From Alnus glutinosa (Eukaryota; Streptophyta; Magnoliopsida; Fagales; Betulaceae), in assembly GCF_958979055.1 (NCBI RefSeq), contig NC_084888.1, positions 34,653,804 to 34,717,803 on the forward strand: a stretch of DNA of 64,000 bases. Direction: 5' to 3'. Position 1 is the first letter of the stretch. Every line of letters starts with the position of its first letter. The notes beneath the pieces are model-generated. The model had not been told where the DNA came from and did no database searches. It was given only the letters and a program-made list of their open reading frames with translations. The position numbers were made by a program, and so were the translations under genes. This document shows, in pieces, positions 38,701 to 49,134 of this stretch.

Positions 38701-39506
38701 GTAGTTTACTAAGCCTTCCCAATTGCAAGAGCCTCGATTGCAAGACCGTTCTAACTTTGTTGAACGGAGTGCTTCACAAGAGCCACAGAGAAGGAAAATT
38801 GCAAGCCCGTTGGAAGAAGATTTGAACAAGATCTTTATTGGGTTAGGCCGAAGAGGTTTGGTCACAACCACTGTCATACAACATTAGAACGTCATTAGCA
38901 AGAAAACTGTGAAACCTTAGCACGTCTTCGAAGGTGCTACTAACCAGCCCATTTAAACGTCGTTGTCTTTTTAGAAACCGATTTTCACCTAAACCTCGAG
39001 TTTTCACGATCATGGCCTTTATAAGTATCCCTATGCATGATTTTCAGAGAAACTTGAAGCCATTATTTTGTGAGATAAGAAAGACACGTGTTTCTCACAT
39101 ACTAATTAAAGATACGAGACATGTACATGTTACTTTATTAAATTAGTTTGTAAGAATTAGTTACAAACCAGTTTATAGCTAATTTCTATCCTTTGCATAT
39201 TGCCATTGTGATCTAAACTATTATGTCATGTTAATTGCATATATATTTTGACATTATCGTCGCTTTTTCAATTCGCAGGCTGTATCATTCCTTTTAGCCA
39301 CAGGGTCAGCTGCAGGATTTGGCGCTACCATAGAGTCGAAGGAAAGAAACTGGACAATAATTAATCTGGACAATAATCTGGACAAAGTTAATCTGAACGG
39401 ATTTTTCAATGTGATATATGCATCAGCTACCCTCCTCTTCCTCGCATTCTTGTGCACTGCAATATTGTCAATTTTGTCTTCCTATGCGCTTCCAAAGAAA
39501 GTTTAG
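35793..39506 (+). CDS. CASP-like membrane protein, CASPL4D-type, copy B (three exons, 3.1 kb intron 2)
   Basis: Exons 35793-35953, 36066-36195 and 39279-39506 join (phases 2 and 0) into 172 residues. The ATG was chosen by alignment with copy A; an upstream in-frame extension lacks an ATG and overlaps the TATA region. Four membrane segments are visible, with Arg15 in TM1 and Asp96 in EFYGDK at TM3. Exon 3 has a longer loop than in C, containing a near-repeat of NLDN (NLDNNLDKVNLNG), made by a small in-frame duplication. The frame is intact. Intron 2 is about 1.5 kb longer than in copy C owing to an inserted long-TIR element (36403-37884). Splice sites are unaffected. It is presumably a plasma-membrane protein; function unknown. 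Confidence 0.87.
36403..37884. mobile_element. Long-TIR (MULE-like) element in intron 2 of copy B
   Basis: The left end (GCACAGGTGCTGTAATTTGA through TTTAGAATTTTATTGACCTA) is the ~75-bp reverse complement of the right end (TTAATAAAATTCTAAAACAG through CATCAAATTACAGCACTTGT). Copy C lacks the whole block and so supplies the empty site: its sequence runs directly from TTCTTCTAATTTACT to AGTAGTGTCAAAT-like sequence. No transposase is present. A 63-residue frame (37278-37469, starting MSSDQLKEATKKKLPLEFER) may be captured sequence. A clean 9-bp target duplication was not readable. Confidence 0.72.
36495..37030. repeat. Foldback repeat nested in the intronic element
   Basis: Left arm begins GGTAAAACACTTTTTTGGTC and reaches GTTGACACGTGACA; right arm begins TGCCACGTGTCAACCTATGA and mirrors it back to TTAGAGATGTATTTAACCC. 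Arms are about 200 bp. Same style as the element at 44741-45360 but a different sequence. Confidence 0.65.
38413..39165. mobile_element. Possible old solo LTR in intron 2 of copy B
   Basis: A ~753-bp block starting TGTTAGGTTTTC and ending GTTACA, with a TATA-like CTTTATAAGTATCC near 39017, is present at the same place in copy C (47135-47886). In copy D the two flanks are separated by only about 130 bp of different sequence. That fits an insertion in the common ancestor of B and C. TG...CA ends are present, but no target duplication was found. Confidence 0.38.
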
Positions 39507-40475
39507 CTGTTAATTAGGCTCTTCTTAAAGAATGCCTAAAAGTTTGAAAGACCTACAAATGCTTCTTTTTTAATATTCGATGTGTACTCTTCCAATTCTT
39601 ACAAAAACTGGAAAAAGGAAAAATAAAATAAAATAAAAAACATGTACTCTATCTTGAACTTTTACACGCAATATATGGATAAATGTGTAGAGATAATTAT
39701 CTTTTCTCTTTAAATACGAGAATCTGTTGGTAAAAAAATAATGAGAAATGTGAGAAATTATATTTTTATCTCATAACGTGGATATGATAGTCTCAACAAA
39801 CCTTTATATTTTTTTTTTTTTTTTTAATTTTTTTAACAAAGACCGGTCGAAAGGTTGGTTGGAATTGCTACATTGATCAGTTTAATTTGCAGGATAATCA
39901 TAGAAAAAAATGTGGTTTATAGTAGTATTCAAAATAATAGATATTCTAATGACTTTGGAAAGTGCTAACCACGTACATTTGCGCTATCACTCTAAAAGGA
40001 CTAGTCAAGTTATTACTCGAGCTCTCTAAAATCACTTATAAAAGTTGCTCTCATTTAAATTGCAAGCTTTGAAATCATAAACCCAAACATACCATAAAAC
40101 TAATTAATGAATGCCAAGTCTTAAAGGAGCAACAAATGCCTCATTTTCAGTCCATTGATGTATTTTGGGTAAATGTATAATAAATTCTTGCGTTATACCG
40201 CGATTTGAAATCAATTCCTCACTTTTTGAAAATCAATTTTTGCTGCTTAAGTTTTTCGTGAATTTGAAATCAGTCATTCTATGATTTTTTTCATCTATTT
40301 TCGTAACTTCCGTTAGTGCCACATCAGCCTTTTCACCACATTATCTTAAAATATTTTTTTTATTATATTATAAATTTAAAATCTAAAAATTTATTTTTTC
40401 TTTAAAAAAAAAAAATTAAAAGGAAGTTTGGTGGTGGCTGCCCCCCTTGGGAGGGGGTGGCCTGCGAGCCACCGC
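39507..40475. other. Spacer between copy B and the CACTA element
   Basis: Copy B 3' flank, then AT-rich sequence. From about 40165 on it resembles half of a foldback repeat (ATTCCTCACTTTTTGAAAAT; GCCACATCAGCC), into which the CACTA element at 40476 inserted. No gene. Confidence 0.5.
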
Positions 40476-40972
40476 CACTACAAAAAAAAAGGTGTTTTGA
40501 GCCCTTTTTTTAAAGCCGTTTTAAGGCCTTAAAACGGCTCAAAATATTTTGAGCCCTTTTTTTTTAGCCGTTTTCAAAATGACTCAACATGTAGCGTATT
40601 AAAATCTCGTTTTAAGCCGGTTTGAACTAAAACGACTCTAATTTGAGCCGTTTTAATTAAAAAGGCTAAAACCAGTTTAAACCGCTTTTTAAAACGGCTC
40701 CAATTAGTTAGAGATGTTTTGTCAAAAACGGCTCAAACCGGTTTGAGCCGTTTTGGTAAAAGCGGTTCAAACAGATTTGAGCCGTTTTGGACCAAAACAA
40801 CTCTAACTAATTGGAGCCGTTTTAAGAACTATAAAACGACTTTAAAATTTTTTTAAAAAATAATAATAATTTTTTTAGAGCCGTTTTAGAGTCCTTAAAA
40901 CGACTCTAAATAAAAAATTTACAAAAAAAAAAATTATTTTGGAGTCGTTTTAGAGTTTCTAAAACGACTCTA

Positions 40973-40975
<3 letters not shown>

Positions 40976-41046
<71 letters not shown>
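40976..41046. repeat. TA microsatellite inside the CACTA element
   Basis: About 35 uninterrupted TA units. A second run of about 24 units lies at 42069-42117 in the same element. Confidence 0.95.
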
Positions 41047-41048
<2 letters not shown>

Positions 41049-41369
41049 AAACCCCTTTTTCAGTACACTATACATCCGAACAAGAATCCCCCTAACCAGG
41101 AACAACACCAATAAGCTGGACTAAATGGCTACAACCAAATCGCTGGAAATCAGCTTTATCTTCTAAGCAATGGGCTATTATCATGGACATATAGCATAAA
41201 TCAGGGACAACATCTTGGGAAAGTATTCCTCATAATCATCAAAGAAAATGAATTCATTAACTCAAAACTATTCTAATTCAAACATCAACCTTCTGAAAAT
41301 CTAGAACACTGACAGTCATACCAAACACCAAATGGAAAAACAGGGGAACCATTCAAAACCTAAATGTCA

Positions 41370-41560
41370 ATTACAAAAAAATCTCGACTGAGTTTTTTTC
41401 CTCGTGCTCTTCTTCCTTCTTTGCAGCCTTCTTTGTCTTCTTCTTCGGCAACTCGGGCTTCGACTTAGCCGTGCTCTTCTTCCTTCTTGGCCGCTCGCTT
41501 GGCCAAGCTCCTGGGCTAGTCACCATCGTTGGCGGGCGCCATAAGAGAGACAGTGAAAGA
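41370..41560 (-). pseudogene. Possible captured lysine-rich gene fragment in the CACTA element
   Basis: On the minus strand a frame of about 50 codons (from an ATG near 41527 to a TAA near 41373) contains ELPKKKTKKAAKKEEEHEEK. It is preceded, in the same direction, by GA/CT-rich sequence like a plant 5' leader. The phrase AAGAAGGAAGAAGAGCACG occurs twice, so part of the coding-like sequence is duplicated. The rest of the element is far less protein-like. The source gene is not recognised. Confidence 0.3.
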
Positions 41561-42066
41561 AAGCCTCTCTCTCTCTCTCTCTCTCTCTCTGATTGTGTGT
41601 GTCTCTCAGTTGGACGCTCCCTCTCTTTTTCATCTTTCTGGGTTCAGGCGAGAAGAGGATAAACAAAAAAGAAGAAAGAAGATAGAAAGAAGTTGCCAGT
41701 TGTTGCGTGGGGCAAGGCAGTGAGTACCTTTTATAAGAGAAAAAGAAATAAAAAAAAGTTCAAAATTTTTTGAACGAAAATATGAGGGGGCGCGCGGGAC
41801 ACGAAATTTTTCGTATCCTGTGCGCCCTCTCAAAACGACTTGGAGTCGTTTTGGAAGAAAACGACTCCAAGTTGGAGTCGTTTTCACCCAAAAGGGCTCC
41901 AACTAAAACAATCTAAAAAAAAATTAAAGAAAAAAGGAAAAAAATTAAAAACAATTTTTTGTTTAAAAAACAGAAAATTATATATATAAAAAAAATTAAA
42001 TAAATAAACGAAAGAAAATTAAAACAAGTTTTTATTTATTTATTTTTATGTATAATTTTTTGTTAT

Positions 42067-42121
<55 letters not shown>

Positions 42122-42204
42122 TTTAACAATTTTATGAAGGGTATTTTTATCATTATGGTGAATATTAACATTTTTTGGTAGTTTGAGGGGGGTTATTGAC
42201 ACAA

Positions 42205-42865
42205 TTGGTATTACTACGATTGATCGTGGTACGATCTATGCGATCGATTGTGGTAGGATCATGTGATCGATAGTTGTACGATCTATGTGATCGATCGTGG
42301 TAGGATCTAAGTGTGATCAATCATGGTACGATCAATGTGATCGATTGTGGTAGGATCTAAGTGTGATCAATCGTGGTACAATCAATGTGATCTATCGTGG
42401 TACGATTTAAGTGTGATCAATCGTGGTACGATCTAAGTGTGATCGATCGTGGTACGATCAATGTGATCGAACGTGGTACGATCAATGTGATGGATCATGA
42501 TACGATCAATGTGATGGATTGTGGTACAATTTATGTGATGGAATGTGGTATAATCTAAGTGTGATCAATTGTGGTACGATCTAAGTGTAATTAATCGTGG
42601 TACGATCTAAGTGTGATGGATCGTGGTACGATCTAAGTGATGGATCGTGGTACGATCAGTGTGATGGATCGTGGTACGATTTATGTGATGGAACGTGGTA
42701 CGATCTATGTGATAGGTCGTGGTACGATCAATGTGATAGGTCGTGGTATAATCTATGTGATGGAACGTGGTACGATCTATGTGATCCATCGTGGTACGAT
42801 CATGTTCCATCGTACGATCTATGTGATCGATCATGGTATGATCATGTGTGATCGATCGTTTTGAT
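42205..42865. repeat. Minisatellite of a ~23-27 bp GTGGTACGATC unit
   Basis: About 26 imperfect copies of a unit such as GATCGATCGTGGTACGATCA, with length variants where AAGTGT inserts between repeats. In the right part the unit settles at a multiple of three, giving an 84-residue open frame made of WYDLCDGS-type repeats, and an opposite-strand frame of HIDRTT repeats. These frames follow from the repeat and are not evidence of a protein. Confidence 0.9.
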
Positions 42866-43227
42866 CAAAACGGCTCAAAATTATTTCAAGCCGTTTTAAC
42901 CAAAACGGCTCTAATTAGAGCCCTTTTAAACAAAACAGCTCAAAATTATTTAGAGCCCTTTTAAAAAAGCGGCTCTAATTTGAGCCGTTTTAAGTAAAAC
43001 GACTCAAATCAGAGCCATTTTAACCAAAACGGCTCTAATCAGAGCCTTTTTAACCAAAATGGCTCAAAATTATTTAGAGCCCTTTTAAAAAAGCGGCTCT
43101 AATTAGAGCCGCGTTTTTAAATCGGCTCGAATTAGAGCCGTTTTTGTTTAAAAGGGTTCTAATTAGAGCCGTTTTGTTAAAACGACTCTAATAAAAGCGA
43201 CTCAAAAAGCCATTTTTTTTTGTAGTG

Positions 43228-44205
43228 CGCCAACCACCGGATCGTTTTGAAAAGTCTTATTTGTGTTTTCAGTTTTTGGCATTTGCTCGGAGGATCTATA
43301 GACATACGTTAATTTGTTGCCATTTGCGTCAAAGAGGAATTGTCGACATTGATCTGAATCGAGCTATTAGTACATCTTCAGCTAGCTTCTGATTTTCTGA
43401 TTTTTTTTTTTTTTTTTTTTTTGCGTGTGCTTGTAAGCGTATTTCTTGTTTATATACACAAAGGGGAGCTTAGTGAAACACAAATCAAATTACTATGAAT
43501 TGGAATTGGAACCGGCCGGTGGAGTTTCGGTGTGGACGCAAAATTTTAAAAGTTAACTTGCGATTTTGAAGGCCAAACTGCGATTTTGTCAAACGATTAA
43601 CTGCGTTTTTAAAAATCATTTTTTTAAATTGAACATTTTAAAATCGCTATTTTTAAATTGTACTTTTTGAAATCGCAAACTCAACGAACCATTAGCCTAT
43701 TTTAAATAGGATTAATAGTTTACGAAATCTATCATTTAAAAATGCATGTAAAATCACATGATCTAAAGGCACATGCCAATTTAATAAATTAGGGCAAGTT
43801 TGGGATTGTAATTTCGTAGACAAAAAATGCGATAAACCAAATCGCAGAAAATGAATCGTTTGAGAATTGTGTTATTAAAAAATTACGATTTGAAAATGCA
43901 GAAAATATACTTTTTCAAATCACACGCAAGTGAATTTTTTTTTTAAAACACAGAATTTTAAAGACTAACTTGCAATTTTAAAGGTTAAACTGTAATTTTG
44001 TTAAACGTTTAACTACGTTTTAAAAGTCATTTTTTTTTCTTCTTTAAATTACACATTTTAAAATCGCTATTTTTAAATGTATTTTTTAAATTGCAAATCC
44101 AAAAGACCGTTTCTCACGATGAACATGATTAATTCGATCAACCCATGCCTCACCTACATTGAATTCGTTCTATACTTTCAACTCACACTGATATGTATGC
44201 ATGCG
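43228..44205. other. Spacer with a diverged ~160-bp direct repeat
   Basis: The block at about 43533-43690 (TTAACTTGCGATTTTGAAGG; ACATTTTAAAATCGCTATTT) recurs diverged at about 43950-44100 (CTAACTTGCAATTTTAAAGG). No gene. Confidence 0.55.
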
Positions 44206-44370
44206 TTCTATATTTTAATGGTGACAAGGTCCGCACGCCATCATCTTATATGTTTAGGAAAGTTATACTGTTTGTTAATTTTTATATTAATTTCCATTCA
44301 CTTCATTTCTTGCCATGCAACCGTTGAATTTTTCTTTTTTGGAGCTTGTGTTGTGCTTAAGACAGAAGTG
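44206..44370 (+). pseudogene. Relic of a CASPL gene: end of exon 2 and start of intron 2
   Basis: TTCTATATTTTAATGGTGAC followed by AAGGT matches the exon 2 end of copies A-D (GAATTTTATGGTGACAAG/GT) with a small insertion that breaks the frame. The following intron-like sequence keeps CCATCATCTTA and GTGCTTAAGAC phrases seen at the same offsets in copy A. No exon 1 or exon 3 is nearby, so this is a non-functional fragment of another cluster member, most like copy A in intron sequence. Confidence 0.55.
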
Positions 44371-44740
44371 CATGCCACACATTCAATTTGTACAGAGTTT
44401 ATCTTCAAATTGAATTAGAAGAAATCTTTTTCATTCTAATTTATTAAACTAACGTCTATTCTTAAAGCATGTAATTCTCAAATACATTTTAAAAAAAAAA
44501 TACATAGGAAAATTAATTTATTCTATTAATTGAAGGATAGGTTTGAAGTCAAACTGGGCGTCATCAGAACTTAGGATTGCTTAAGTTGCAACTTAGACTT
44601 AGCCGATTGCTTAAGCCCCCAATAAATTAAGGCCTTTAATAAATAATTATAAAATAAAGTATTTTTGTTTTAAAAATAATGCTGAAATAAGGTAAAAAAG
44701 TTAATAAATAATTTCTAATTAAGCCCCATATGTCATAATT

Positions 44741-45360
44741 TTTTGGGATAATTGCACCGTTGGTCCCTGTAGTATGCCATAATTATTTTTCACTCCCTAT
44801 GGTTTAAAAAGTGCATGGGAGGTCCTTGTGATATGTAATAATTACAAATCGATCCCTAGAGTCAAATTCCGTTAAAAATTTTAACAGATTCCGTCAAATG
44901 CCCTGTCAGCGCCACGTGTCGCCATTTTATTGGCAACACGTGTCGCTGACATGTCCATCTTAATAAAATAATATAAATTTATTAAAAAAAAAATACTTAT
45001 TTTTTTGAAAAAATTAACATTAAAATTCAAAAAAAAAACAAAAACAAAAAAAAAGGAAAAAGGTGGCAATGGGGGTGGCTGGGCCACCCCTTGCTTGCCA
45101 GTTTTTTTTTTTAAATAAATTTATTTATTAATAAATTTATATTTTTTATGAAGATGGACACATGTCGCCATCTTATTGGCGACACGTGGTGCTGACGTGT
45201 AGGGCTAACAGATTCCGTCAAAATGGTGGACGAAAAATCGACCCAATGAGTAAAACGTAATTATTGCATATCACAGGGACCTCTCATGCACTTTTTAAAC
45301 CATAAGAAGTGAAAAATAATTATGGCATACCACAGGGAACAACGGTGCAATTATCCATAA
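44741..45360. repeat. Foldback repeat, ~620 bp
   Basis: Left arm starts TTTTGGGATAATTGCACCGT and passes TGGTCCCTGTAGTATGCCAT; right arm mirrors it, ending ATGGCATACCACAGGGAACA and ACGGTGCAATTATCC. The centre has mirrored GCCACGTGTCGCCATTTTAT / ACACGTGGTGCTGACGTG and a GGGTGGCTGGGCCACCCC hairpin. This is a form common in plant intergenic DNA. Non-coding. Confidence 0.8.
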
Positions 45361-45915
45361 TTTTTTTGACTTACATAAACTTTCTCCAAGGTAACAATAT
45401 TGTCATTTTCAAAAATTAAATTGTCAGTAGAACATGGAAAGTATGTCTCCAACGTGCTTCAACGTAAATCCGAATTGAATACTGTAAAAGAAAAAGACAT
45501 ATGTAAAGCCTTGAATATAAACACTTATTTAAAAATTTTACATCCCAAAAAACGGTAACAATGATTTTTAAATATAAATTTAAAATTAAATATATTTAAT
45601 TAATATTTAAACTTATCCTCTTATGCCTTAAAAAAAAATAAAAAATAAAAACTGCATGGAGCCGGCCGGCCATGCACAAAGAGCATTGTAGACCACGAAA
45701 CCTTTGACTGAAGTTAATTGAGATACAAAGAAGAATTCCGATCGCAAAGCAAGGTTGTTTCCAAATCATGACCTTGGAAAGACAGAATTATTTTTAACGT
45801 AAATGTGTATCGAGGGTAGGCTTTATGTATGAAAACTTGTCTTTTTAGGGAGGCCTGTCCAGTTTGATTGTCCCAAGACTCCCAACCTTACGGCATAATC
45901 GATCTTTGGCTGGAA
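45361..45915. other. Spacer and promoter region of copy C
   Basis: No gene. GCAAAGCAAGGTTGTTTCC (about 45744-45762) is also found upstream of copy A (about 21517-21530), suggesting old shared promoter sequence that copy B has lost. Confidence 0.5.
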
Positions 45916-45923
45916 TATAAATA
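45916..45923 (+). promoter_or_regulatory. TATA box of CASPL copy C
   Basis: TATAAATA 67 bp before the ATG, identical in context to copy B. Confidence 0.75.
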
Positions 45924-45982
45924 CAGATGGATTGTCGCAACTATACGGCATAGATGTTTCAGGCTTTATAAACGTGTTGAAG

Positions 45983-46707
45983 ATGGCGTTATCGGCTTCG
46001 CCTGCTAAGGTCACTCTTTCACTGAGGGGCCTTTCAATGGTTTTCCTACTTGCATCGATCACACTCCTTTTTATCAGTGACAACTCGGTCCCTGAATATA
46101 ACGGCGTCCGCTTCCTCGGCTACAAGGATTTCTCTAGCTACAAGTAATTATAATTAATTAATTAATTAAGCTCCGATCCGAAAACTTTTACTGTTATTTC
46201 TCTTTGTTTTACTATTTTAATTAATTAACGTTAAACTTGTATAAACTGTATGCAGATACATGCTTGGTGCTGCTGTAATTGGCATGGGATATAACCTCTT
46301 GCAAATAATTTCATTTGCAATCTTCCGGATCTTGATGAAGAAGGATAGCGACGTATACTGCCTAATTGAATTTTATGGTGACAAGGTATATATATACAAC
46401 CATCCCATAATTACTTTGTTTTGTTTAAATCATCCCTTAATTATCCTGCCACTAATTAATTTTATCTAGATTCAATATACTTTGGAGCTCATTTTGTGCT
46501 TAATAGTTAATTAATTATATTCTCAACCAAATTAATACTTATTCTAGTCTCTAAAAAATGCATGAAGTTCTTCTAATTTACTCCAAGGTAGTGTCAAATA
46601 TTCTACATTTAAAAAGTAGCGTTAATTTAGACCGTTTTGTCAATTAAATGTGATGGAAAAAAAAAATACTAAAACAATTTTGATATATTGATATGGCATA
46701 TGCCCCC

Positions 46708-46738
<31 letters not shown>

Positions 46739-48218
46739 ATAATCTATTTTCATATAATCTATTTTCTTTGGTTATGTATACAAAAAAATTCTTAAGTGAA
46801 TTTTGTTAGCCACATTAGTCATCGCATGAAAAACTAACATTACGCAGTGTCACTTTTCGTCAGCCAAGCTAATGGAGAGACTTAACTACAAATTTTTCAA
46901 AATTTGATTGTAATTTTTTATGTTTTAGAGAGCACATTGAAATATATATTTTTCAAGGTATTTGTTTTTTTTTTTTTTTTTTTTGAAGAAGGCATTACGC
47001 ATTTTAACTTTCACTTTTGCAACAAAAAAGAAAAAAAGCAATTGCGCGCATGACTGACAGTTTAATGAAATTACCGGAATTTGTTTCAATTAATGGTCCT
47101 CTAATTAAGTAATTTTTTCGCTTGATATGTATAATGTTAGGTTTTCAAAACTTAGTGGTTGCAAGTCTAGGTTTACTTGTTAAGTTGGGACTTCATTTGG
47201 TGATTAAAGTTAAAGAACAGAAGTTACCATTCGCTAGCCTGATAGCTGTACGTTATATCAAATATGATCTTAAAGTGTTTAAAAGAACTAAGATCTGAGA
47301 GTTAAGGCCGCAGTCCCGATCATAGAACGCTCAAACAGAGGTCTTCATAATTTAAAAATTCAAGTTCTCGAGAAGGTCAGTCATAATAGTGGTGAATAAG
47401 CTAGTTCAAATGAGGAAGAAGTAGTTTACTAAGCCTTGCCAATTGCAAGAGCCTCGATTGCAAGACCGTTCTAACTTAATTTGTCGAACGGAGTGCTTCA
47501 CACGAGCCACAGAGAAGGAAGATTGCAAGCCCGATGGAAGAAGATTTGAACAAGATCTTTATTGGGTTAGGCCAAAGACGTTTGGTCACAACCACGGTCA
47601 TACAACATTAGAACGTCATTAGCAAGAAAACTGTGAAACCTAACACGTGTTCGAAAGTGCTACTATCCGGCCCATTTAAACATCGTTGTCTTTTTAGAAA
47701 CCGACTTTCACCTAAACCTCGAGTTTTCTCGATCATGGCCTATATAAGCATCCTTATGCATGATTTTCAAAGAAACTTGAAGCCATCATTTTGAGATAAG
47801 AGAGACATGTGTTTCTCACATGCTAATTAAAGATACGAAACATGTACATGTTACTTTATTAGATTAGTTTGTAAGAATTAATTACAAACCAGTTTATAGC
47901 TAATTTCTATCCTTTGCATATTGCCATTGTGATCAAAACTATTATGTCATGTTAATTGCATATATATTTTTACATTATAGTCGCTTTTTCAATTCGCAGG
48001 CTGTATCATTCCTTTTAGCCACAGGGTCAGCTGCAGGATTTGGCGCTACCAAAGAGTTGAAGAAAGAAAAATGGACAACAGTTAATCAGGACAAAGTTAT
48101 TAATCTGGACGGTTTTTTCAATATGATATATGCATCAGCTACCCTCCTCTTCCTCGCATTCTTGTGCACTGCAATAATGTCAATATTGTCTTCCTATGCG
48201 CTTCCAAAGAAAGTTTAG
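45983..48218 (+). CDS. CASP-like membrane protein, CASPL4D-type, copy C (three exons)
   Basis: Exons 45983-46143, 46256-46385 and 48000-48218 join (phases 2 and 0) into 169 residues without damage. Exon 1 encodes the same 53 residues as copy B. Exon 2 differs at three residues (Leu, Asn and Ala, Cys for Val, Ser, Gly, Tyr around the second membrane segment; four positions at most). The exon 3 loop is shorter than in B. TM1 Arg15 and TM3 Asp96 are kept. The stop codon TAG (48216-48218) is followed after one base by a 0.9 kb poly(A) retroposon, so the native 3' UTR now starts about 915 bp further on. The mRNA's polyadenylation must therefore use a signal in the insert or beyond it. Intron 2 carries a C run then AC run at about 46704-46738, absent in that form from copy B. 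Confidence 0.88.
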
Positions 48219-48219
48219 C

Positions 48220-49134
48220 TCTAGCCGCCACCCCTCTCAAAACCTCTCTTCTCTCTCTTGGTATCCTTCTTCTTCGTGCAACCGGTGTGGGAGGAGGGAA
48301 GGATCTCTTCTCTTCCCTCCTCTCTTCTCTCATTTCCTTTATGTTTTTTCCTGTTTTCTTTGCTTTGGTTTACCTCCTATCCCTTTTAGGGAGTTCTGTT
48401 TCCCAGGACTAAATCCGGTGGTGGTTGATGTTCTCCTAGTCCTTTCAGGGCTATGGAGGTTGTTTTTTTAGTTTTTGCTTGTGCTTTTTTCTATTGGTTT
48501 TCCTGGCAGAAGGCTATACGAGACGTCTGTGTTGGGGAGCGGCCTTTCTGGTGTCTCCGGCGAGTTTTTCTGGCTGTGCTTTTTTGATGTCTTTTTTAGA
48601 GCCAGATCGGTATTATTCAACTGGGTCTTTCATGACATGCGCCTCTCTATGGTGGAGATCAACCACCGATCTCCAACGATTGATCTCCACCATAGAGATT
48701 CCCGGTGAAGGCGCGTGTTTACACGCACTGGTTCCGGTGACAGCTTTTTCCCAACGCCGATTTCGTTTGATTTCTGTTTGGATTTTTTATTAATTTATTT
48801 TTCTGTTCACAGTCTGCCTTTATAAAGCTCAATTGTTACTCGACTATATATTTGTTGGCATAGTAGCTAGATTAGCCATTTTTTTCTTTGTTTAGATTGT
48901 GCTTAAATGTAAAGAGTGGCTCAAACGTTGTTCATGTAATGTTTGTGTGTTGTTTAGATAGTTGTTTTAAGTCAGATTTTTCTGGCTTAGGGTGTATGGG
49001 GTCTTGTACCTCTAGTCTCTGTAATTGCCTTCGGGCGTTCTTCAATAATATATGATGACTTATGTTATCTGTTAAAAAATTAAAAAATAAAAAAAATAAA
49101 AAAAATAAAAAGAAAAAAGAAAAGAAAGTTTAGC
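48220..49134 (+). mobile_element. Poly(A) retroposon inserted directly after the stop codon of copy C
   Basis: The insert ends in an A-rich tail (49072-49120) and is bracketed by an exact direct repeat, AAAGAAAGTTTAGC, at 48206-48219 and 49121-49134. The original gene's last codons and stop lie inside that target duplication, so the coding sequence is rebuilt exactly. Copy B, which runs uninterrupted from this point, is the empty site. The body is GC-richer, with CT-rich start and an exact 18-bp inverted repeat (48645-48662 with 48680-48697, 17-bp loop). No reverse transcriptase is present: it may be a 5'-truncated LINE, a SINE-like element or a processed transcript of an unknown gene. Confidence 0.88.

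Larger units (their letters stand above)
35662..39807 (+). repeat. Segmental duplication unit containing CASPL copy B
   Basis: From GGTCCAGTTTGATTGTCCCA to CTCAACAAACCTTTATAT this unit matches 45855-49433 nearly base for base in exons, introns and flanks. Differences are mainly insertions: the ~1.5 kb element in intron 2 here, and the retroposon after the stop codon there. The duplication is therefore older than both insertions but young overall. Confidence 0.85.
40476..43227. mobile_element. Complete non-autonomous CACTA transposon, 2752 bp, target duplication CGC
   Basis: It begins CACTACAAAAAAAAAGG and ends with the mirror TTTTTTTTTGTAGTG. The 3-bp CGC is present on both sides (40473-40475 and 43228-43230), as CACTA insertion requires. 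Both subterminal regions (about 40490-40960 and 42860-43200) are packed with direct and inverted copies of GAGCCGTTTT / AAAACGGCTC, the expected transposase-binding array. No transposase gene is inside. The core holds a lysine-rich fragment, two TA microsatellites and a ~650-bp minisatellite. The subterminal motif differs from that of the CACTA ends at 28-29 kb, so this is another family. Confidence 0.93.

Noticed and set aside
40976..42117. Long TA runs as a replication or matrix-attachment element
   Set aside because: They are simple microsatellites inside a transposon; nothing else supports a role.
42597..42864. Open frames encoding WYDLCDGS or HIDRTT repeat proteins
   Set aside because: They are open on both strands and only because a minisatellite unit is a multiple of three there; no start context, splice sites or non-repeat domain.
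48164..48793. Frames of 75-100 codons in the retroposon after copy C
   Set aside because: No reverse transcriptase or other domain can be recognised; frames overlap in several registers, as expected of CT-rich sequence.
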